Source: Amycolatopsis sp. MtRt-6 (lineage in GTDB: Bacteria; Actinomycetota; Actinomycetes; Mycobacteriales; Pseudonocardiaceae). Taken from it: 64,000 nt of DNA. The translations under genes were made by a program, and so were the position numbers. Below, piece by piece: positions 60,191 to 64,000 of the stretch. The stretch covers positions 223,602 to 287,601 of the forward strand of contig NZ_JADWPD010000001.1 of the NCBI RefSeq assembly GCF_017308975.1. The letters are read 5' to 3'. The stretch's first letter is position 1. Each line of letters begins with the position of its first letter. Under the pieces are notes generated by a model. The model was not told where the DNA came from, searched no databases, and was given only the letters and a program-made list of their open reading frames with translations.

Positions 60191-63100
60191 TCAGTGCGCG
60201 TACACCTCGAACTCGTACAGCGAGTAGCCGTACTTGGTGCCGCGCTGGACGCCCTGCAGCTTCACGAACCGGGCCTGGGTGGCGGCGAACGAGACGTTGT
60301 CCTGTCCGCCGTCGCCGTCGGTCACCACGGCCGCGTCCGTCCAGTGCACCGCGTCCGGCGAGAGCTGGATCCGGTAGCCCTTCCCGTACGCGGATTCCCA
60401 GGTGAGCAGCACCCGCGAAACCTGCTGGACCGAACCGAGGTCGACGGTGATCGCCTGGTTGTCGCTCCAGTCGCTGGCCCAGCGGGTCGAGCCGTTCCCG
60501 TCGATCGCGTTCGACGCCGGCGAGTTGTAGAAGCCGCTCTCGGCGCTGGTGGCGCTGACCGTCTTCGCCGTCGCCAGGTTGGCGACGTTGTCCCCGCGGT
60601 GCGCGGCGAACTCGACGACCTGCTGGAACGTCGGGCGGTTCTGCCAGCTGATCTTGTCCTGCGTGATGCCGCCGAGCGGGTTGTGGACGATCGAGTCGGC
60701 GCACCACTGGTCACCGGCCGAGCAGTTCGCGTCACCGGGGTAGACGGTGTTCGCGGCCTGGCCGGCGGCCGTGGTCAGCGAGTCGACGAGCATCTGGCGG
60801 CACGCGGTGACGTTGCCGCCGCCGCAGAACGTCTGCGCGAGCGGGCCGGCCACCGGCTGGCCGAGCACCTGCCGGATGTCCTTGCTGACGTAACCCCACC
60901 AGCCGTACTGGAACGACGAGCCCTTGTGCGGCTGGCCGGCGTGCTGCCCGTTGCCGTTCTGCCAGCCGGACGGGCTCTCGTTGATGCCCAGCACCGACGT
61001 CATGGCGTTGTAGGCGGCGTCGCCCATGCCCGGCTTGAACTCGGCCTGGACCAGCAGCGGCCACCAGGCGTCGAAGATGCGGATCGCGTCGGCGTCGGCG
61101 TACACCTTGCTGCCGGGCGAGGTCTCCGTGCGCAGCTGGCCGTGGGAGAGCCACGTCTTGAGCTTCGCCACGGCGTCACCGGCCGCGCCGGTGGTCGGCG
61201 CCTTGTCGAGCACCTGCAGCAGCAGCGGCAGGACGCGTTCCGCCCGCAGGTCGGCCAGCGCGGCCTCCGCCATCGCCTGGGTCAGGTTGACCCGGGTGAC
61301 CTTGGTGCCACTGGTGATCAGCTTCTTCACCCGCGAGTCGAGCAGGTCGCCCCGGTGCACGGCGGACTTGTCCGCCCCGGCCGCGGCGTACCCGTTCGCC
61401 TGCGCGTTGTTCCAGCTGACGTAGTAGTCCTGGTTGATCGACTGCGGGTGCTGCGACGCCGGCGTGTAGTTCGCCAGGTTGCCCGCCGGGTTCCAGCCCG
61501 CCCAGTCGTGGCCCTGGTCGCCCCACACCGGCATGTTCGGGTCCACATCGGGCTGCCGGACGGGGTTGGCGCCCGAGTTGAAGTAGGCGATGTCCTTGGA
61601 GTCGGCGTAGAACCAGTTGAACGTGTAGTTGATGTCGGCCGCGGCCTTCTGGAAGTCGGCCGCGGACTTGATGAAGCCCGGGTCGTTCAGCTCCTGGAAG
61701 CCGATGAGCGAATCGACCTCGTGGAAGTAGGACGACCGCAGGGCCGCGTACGCCACCGGCTTGCCGCCCACGGTCGCCCGGCTCTGCACCGGCCCGTACT
61801 TGGTCCGGTAGCTGCGCAGTGTGTAGGAGCCGGCCGCGGTGCCGTCGGCCACCGTCGGCTTCCAGGCGTTCTTGACCTCCACGGTCTCCATCGGGACGCA
61901 CTTGCCCTGGTAGGTGTAGTAGTTCGAGTCCTTCGTCGGCGCCGCGCCACTCGGCTCGCACAGCTGCAGCGCGTAGGTGTCGATGATGTCCTGCGCCGAC
62001 GTCGTCGCGCTCCACGAGTAGTCCTGGCCGCGGCCGAGGAGCACGTACATGCTCAGCCCGGCGAAGGCGGCGCCGCGGGCGCTGATGCCCGGGCCCTGCA
62101 GTTCCTGCAGGAGCAGCAGCTGCGGGGCGAAGTAGCCGGTCTGCGGGCCGAACACCGCGACCGGGTGGCCGCTGGCGGTCTTCGCGCCGGAGACGAGCAG
62201 CGCGTTGGACATGCCGTGCTTCTCGCTCACCATGTTCCCCGGCAGCACACCGTTCTCGAAGATCCCGCGGGCGGGCGCCAGCTCCGCGGGCGCGGCGACG
62301 TCCACAGTGGACGGCGTCGCGGTGGCGGCCGAGCCGGTCTTGTCGAACACCAGCTGCTGCGGGGTCACCGAGCCCTTGTCCGGCATGGCCCGCCCGGCCG
62401 CGTTGGCCGGCGTCTTGCCGTACGGGAAGGTCTGGCCGTCGTGCAGCGTCTTGACCGTCTCGGGGTCGTCCTCCGAGCGCAGGCTCTGCCACACCTTTTC
62501 GCCCTGCACGACGCCGTACTTCTCCTGCAGCGCGAGCTTGGCGATGGCGTTCTGCACCTCGCCGCCGCCACCCGCGCCGAACTGGGCGCCGACCAGCGCG
62601 GCGAGCGCCACCAGGTCGGTCAGCTTGAACGGGTCGATCTTGCCCGCGTTGGTGATCGAGTCGATGTGCCCGGTCAGCACGTACTCGCCGGGGAAGTACC
62701 GGCCGCTGTGGGAGTCGGCGATGTACTTGTTGATGCCTTCGACGTAGGCCTGCGCGTCGGCGAGGCCCTGCGCGCCGCGGGGGCCGCTGGCGGCCGTGCG
62801 GTCGATCTGCTGCTGCAGCTCGGCTTCGGTGTACGGCGCGTTCGCGAAGAACGTCTGCTCGAGTTCGCGGTTGGCTTCCGCGCCACCGGCGAACGAGCTG
62901 ACCTGGCCGCGGGCGGCGTGGCGCAGCACGTCCATCAGCCACAGCCGGTCCTGCGCGGCCGCGTACCCGGCGCCGAACTCGGTGCCGGCGCGGGTGGTCC
63001 CGGTGATGTGCGGGACGCCGAGGGCCTTGTCCCGCACGATCGTGACGTCGGCGCGCGGCTTGATCGTGCTCGCCACCTGGTCGGCCGGGACGCCGAACGA

Positions 63101-63409
63101 GGCGTCGTTGAAGTACTGGTTGATCGCGCTGGTGGTCAGCGTCTTGTAGCCGCCGGCCAGCGAGGCGTACTTGCCGAGCTGGTCGGCCGAGTGCGCCGGC
63201 CGGGTGCCGAGCAGCTTGTGTGCCAGGATTTCCGCGAGGGTGGCACTGCCCTGCTCACCGGGCGGCAGGATGTCGCTGCACTGCGCGCCGCAGTAGTCGT
63301 CGGGTGACAGGGCCGCGTGCGCGGCCGGGGCGGTGACGGCGACCTGGGTGAGACCGGCCACGAGGGCCCCCAGTGCCGTAACGGTCAGGGCGCGGATGCG
63401 ACGTCGCAT
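60191..63409 (-). CDS. secreted penicillin acylase-family protein with C-terminal discoidin domain
   Basis: The 1072-residue protein has a signal peptide (first about 32 residues, ending AAHA), a penicillin amidase (Ntn hydrolase) domain and a C-terminal F5/8-type C (discoidin/CBM32) domain from about residue 955. Cleavage should occur before Ser401 in KHGMSNALLVSG, producing the N-terminal Ser nucleophile of the large chain; the spacer before it is long. The discoidin part contains SNAIDGNGSTRWASDWSDNQ. The family hydrolyses N-acyl bonds, including acyl-homoserine lactones and beta-lactam side chains. The binding domain suggests it acts at a surface or polymer. It is divergent from the FKBP gene. 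Confidence 0.9.
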   Translation of the reverse strand: MRRRIRALTVTALGALVAGLTQVAVTAPAAHAALSPDDYCGAQCSDILPPGEQGSATLAEILAHKLLGTRPAHSADQLGKYASLAGGYKTLTTSAINQYFNDASFGVPADQVASTIKPRADVTIVRDKALGVPHITGTTRAGTEFGAGYAAAQDRLWLMDVLRHAARGQVSSFAGGAEANRELEQTFFANAPYTEAELQQQIDRTAASGPRGAQGLADAQAYVEGINKYIADSHSGRYFPGEYVLTGHIDSITNAGKIDPFKLTDLVALAALVGAQFGAGGGGEVQNAIAKLALQEKYGVVQGEKVWQSLRSEDDPETVKTLHDGQTFPYGKTPANAAGRAMPDKGSVTPQQLVFDKTGSAATATPSTVDVAAPAELAPARGIFENGVLPGNMVSEKHGMSNALLVSGAKTASGHPVAVFGPQTGYFAPQLLLLQELQGPGISARGAAFAGLSMYVLLGRGQDYSWSATTSAQDIIDTYALQLCEPSGAAPTKDSNYYTYQGKCVPMETVEVKNAWKPTVADGTAAGSYTLRSYRTKYGPVQSRATVGGKPVAYAALRSSYFHEVDSLIGFQELNDPGFIKSAADFQKAAADINYTFNWFYADSKDIAYFNSGANPVRQPDVDPNMPVWGDQGHDWAGWNPAGNLANYTPASQHPQSINQDYYVSWNNAQANGYAAAGADKSAVHRGDLLDSRVKKLITSGTKVTRVNLTQAMAEAALADLRAERVLPLLLQVLDKAPTTGAAGDAVAKLKTWLSHGQLRTETSPGSKVYADADAIRIFDAWWPLLVQAEFKPGMGDAAYNAMTSVLGINESPSGWQNGNGQHAGQPHKGSSFQYGWWGYVSKDIRQVLGQPVAGPLAQTFCGGGNVTACRQMLVDSLTTAAGQAANTVYPGDANCSAGDQWCADSIVHNPLGGITQDKISWQNRPTFQQVVEFAAHRGDNVANLATAKTVSATSAESGFYNSPASNAIDGNGSTRWASDWSDNQAITVDLGSVQQVSRVLLTWESAYGKGYRIQLSPDAVHWTDAAVVTDGDGGQDNVSFAATQARFVKLQGVQRGTKYGYSLYEFEVYAH

Positions 63410-63550
63410 GCCGGGCTCCCCTCAGTCCAGAAAAGTGACGAAGCGCACGCTACCCAGCAGTAGGCTAAGTGTGAAGAGTTTTCGCGTTTTTCCCCTCCTT
63501 GGGCGTAGTCCGTTCGGCGCAGCCGGAGCGGCGTCGGTACGGTGAGGCCC

Positions 63551-63925
63551 ATGACCTTGGAAAAGCCCCTCATCGACCCGCCGGCCGGACCCGCGCCGGC
63601 CGAGCTCCAGATCACCGACATCAAGGTCGGCGACGGCGCGGAGGCCACGGCGGGCAAGACCGTCACCGTGCACTACGTCGGTGTCTCGCACTCGACCGGC
63701 GAAGAGTTCGACGCGTCCTGGAACCGCGGCGAGCCGCTGCGCTTCGGCCTCGGCGCCGGCCAGGTCATCTCCGGCTGGGACCAGGGTGTCGCGGGGATGA
63801 AGATCGGCGGCCGCCGCAAGCTGGTGATCCCGCCGGACCTGGCCTACGGCGACCGCGGCGCGGGCGGCGTGATCAAGCCGGGCGAGACGCTCATCTTCGT
63901 CGTCGACCTGGTCGGCGTGAACTGA
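63551..63925 (+). CDS. FKBP-type peptidyl-prolyl cis-trans isomerase
   Basis: The 124-residue protein is a small FKBP with VTVHYVGVSHSTGEEFDASW, PLRFGLGAGQVISGWDQGVA, GMKIGGRRKLVIPPDLAYGD and GETLIFVVDLVGV, all canonical. It speeds prolyl isomerisation in protein folding; no signal peptide is present. ATG 63551 is preferred to GTG 63542. It is close to the right edge, and the sequence after it degenerates. Confidence 0.95.
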   Translation: MTLEKPLIDPPAGPAPAELQITDIKVGDGAEATAGKTVTVHYVGVSHSTGEEFDASWNRGEPLRFGLGAGQVISGWDQGVAGMKIGGRRKLVIPPDLAYGDRGAGGVIKPGETLIFVVDLVGVN

Positions 63926-63935
63926 TTTCGCGGCC

Positions 63936-64000
63936 GGGGGGGGGGCGGGCGGACACCCCCGGGCCCCCCGCCCCCGCCACGCCCCCCCCCCCCCCCCCCC
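63936..64000. other. poly-G/poly-C low-complexity end, probable contig-end artefact
   Basis: Ten Gs, then mixed G/C runs and finally 19 Cs fill the last 65 bases. It resembles the block inside copC and does not look biological. Confidence 0.85.

Noticed and set aside
60176..63307. 1043-residue open frame antisense to the acylase gene
   Set aside because: It lacks any recognisable motif and mirrors the codon positions of the true gene on the minus strand.

Overview
The window reads as chromosome from a high-GC actinomycete, most likely a member of the Pseudonocardiaceae close to Amycolatopsis. This is inferred from the very high G+C, the frequent GTG starts, DnaA boxes of the form TTGTCCACA, and the families present (class F sortases, YcnI/CopC/CopD, XRE-TPR regulators, ECF factors). 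No rRNA, CRISPR array, phage or transposase gene is visible. Two stretches of unnatural poly-G/poly-C, one inside copC and one at the right edge, look like sequencing or assembly faults.

Layout. 1-2.8 kb: start of an ECF sigma factor, tRNA-Gly, two orphan immunity-type genes (Imm7, DUF2716), a frameshifted alpha/beta hydrolase and a hypothetical gene. 3.0-11.6 kb: a surface-glycan block consisting of a methyltransferase/coiled-coil/GT2/GT4 fusion, a second methyltransferase and an AlgX/AlgJ-like membrane protein. It is bracketed by two paralogous membrane proteins that share a WQEEL N-terminal domain. 11.7-19.6 kb: a DesK/NarL-type two-component system, a divergent XRE regulator/MFS exporter pair with three operator-like palindromes, an ECF sigma/VOC pair, a gamma-glutamyltransferase homologue and a glyoxalase. 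19.7-28.1 kb: UDP-glucose dehydrogenase, SDR, a TM0106-type nuclease and a complete OpuC-type osmoprotectant ABC operon. 28.4-31.5 kb: a copper cluster (membrane protein, YcnI, CopC, CopD).

31.7-38.8 kb: a phosphotransferase and XRE-TPR regulator, two small hypotheticals, and a beta-glucoside locus (GPH-type permease, GH1 enzyme, divergent TetR with a palindromic operator). Three perfect DnaA boxes lie just beyond it. 38.8-45.9 kb: a divergent PLP deaminase/aldolase-like gene and sugar-lactone oxidase, a PRPP synthetase paralogue, and two coupled CoA-ester lyases. 46.1-55.2 kb: an eight-gene catabolic operon on the minus strand (substrate-binding lipoprotein, two permeases, two ATPases, aldehyde dehydrogenase, SDR, amidase) facing a FadR-type regulator across a perfect ACTGGTC-T-GACCAGT palindrome. 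Nearly all its junctions overlap by 1-8 bases.

55.2-64 kb: a patatin-like lipase, a tandem duplication of [secreted Thr/Ser/Pro-rich protein + class F sortase-like lipoprotein], a cystathionine gamma-synthase-like enzyme, a secreted penicillin-acylase-family protein with a discoidin domain, and an FKBP peptidyl-prolyl isomerase. The duplicated sortase modules are the best candidate for an undescribed system. Both putative substrates end in a shared GGVETG-type motif without the usual hydrophobic tail, and one sortase has Lys where its twin has the presumed catalytic Arg.
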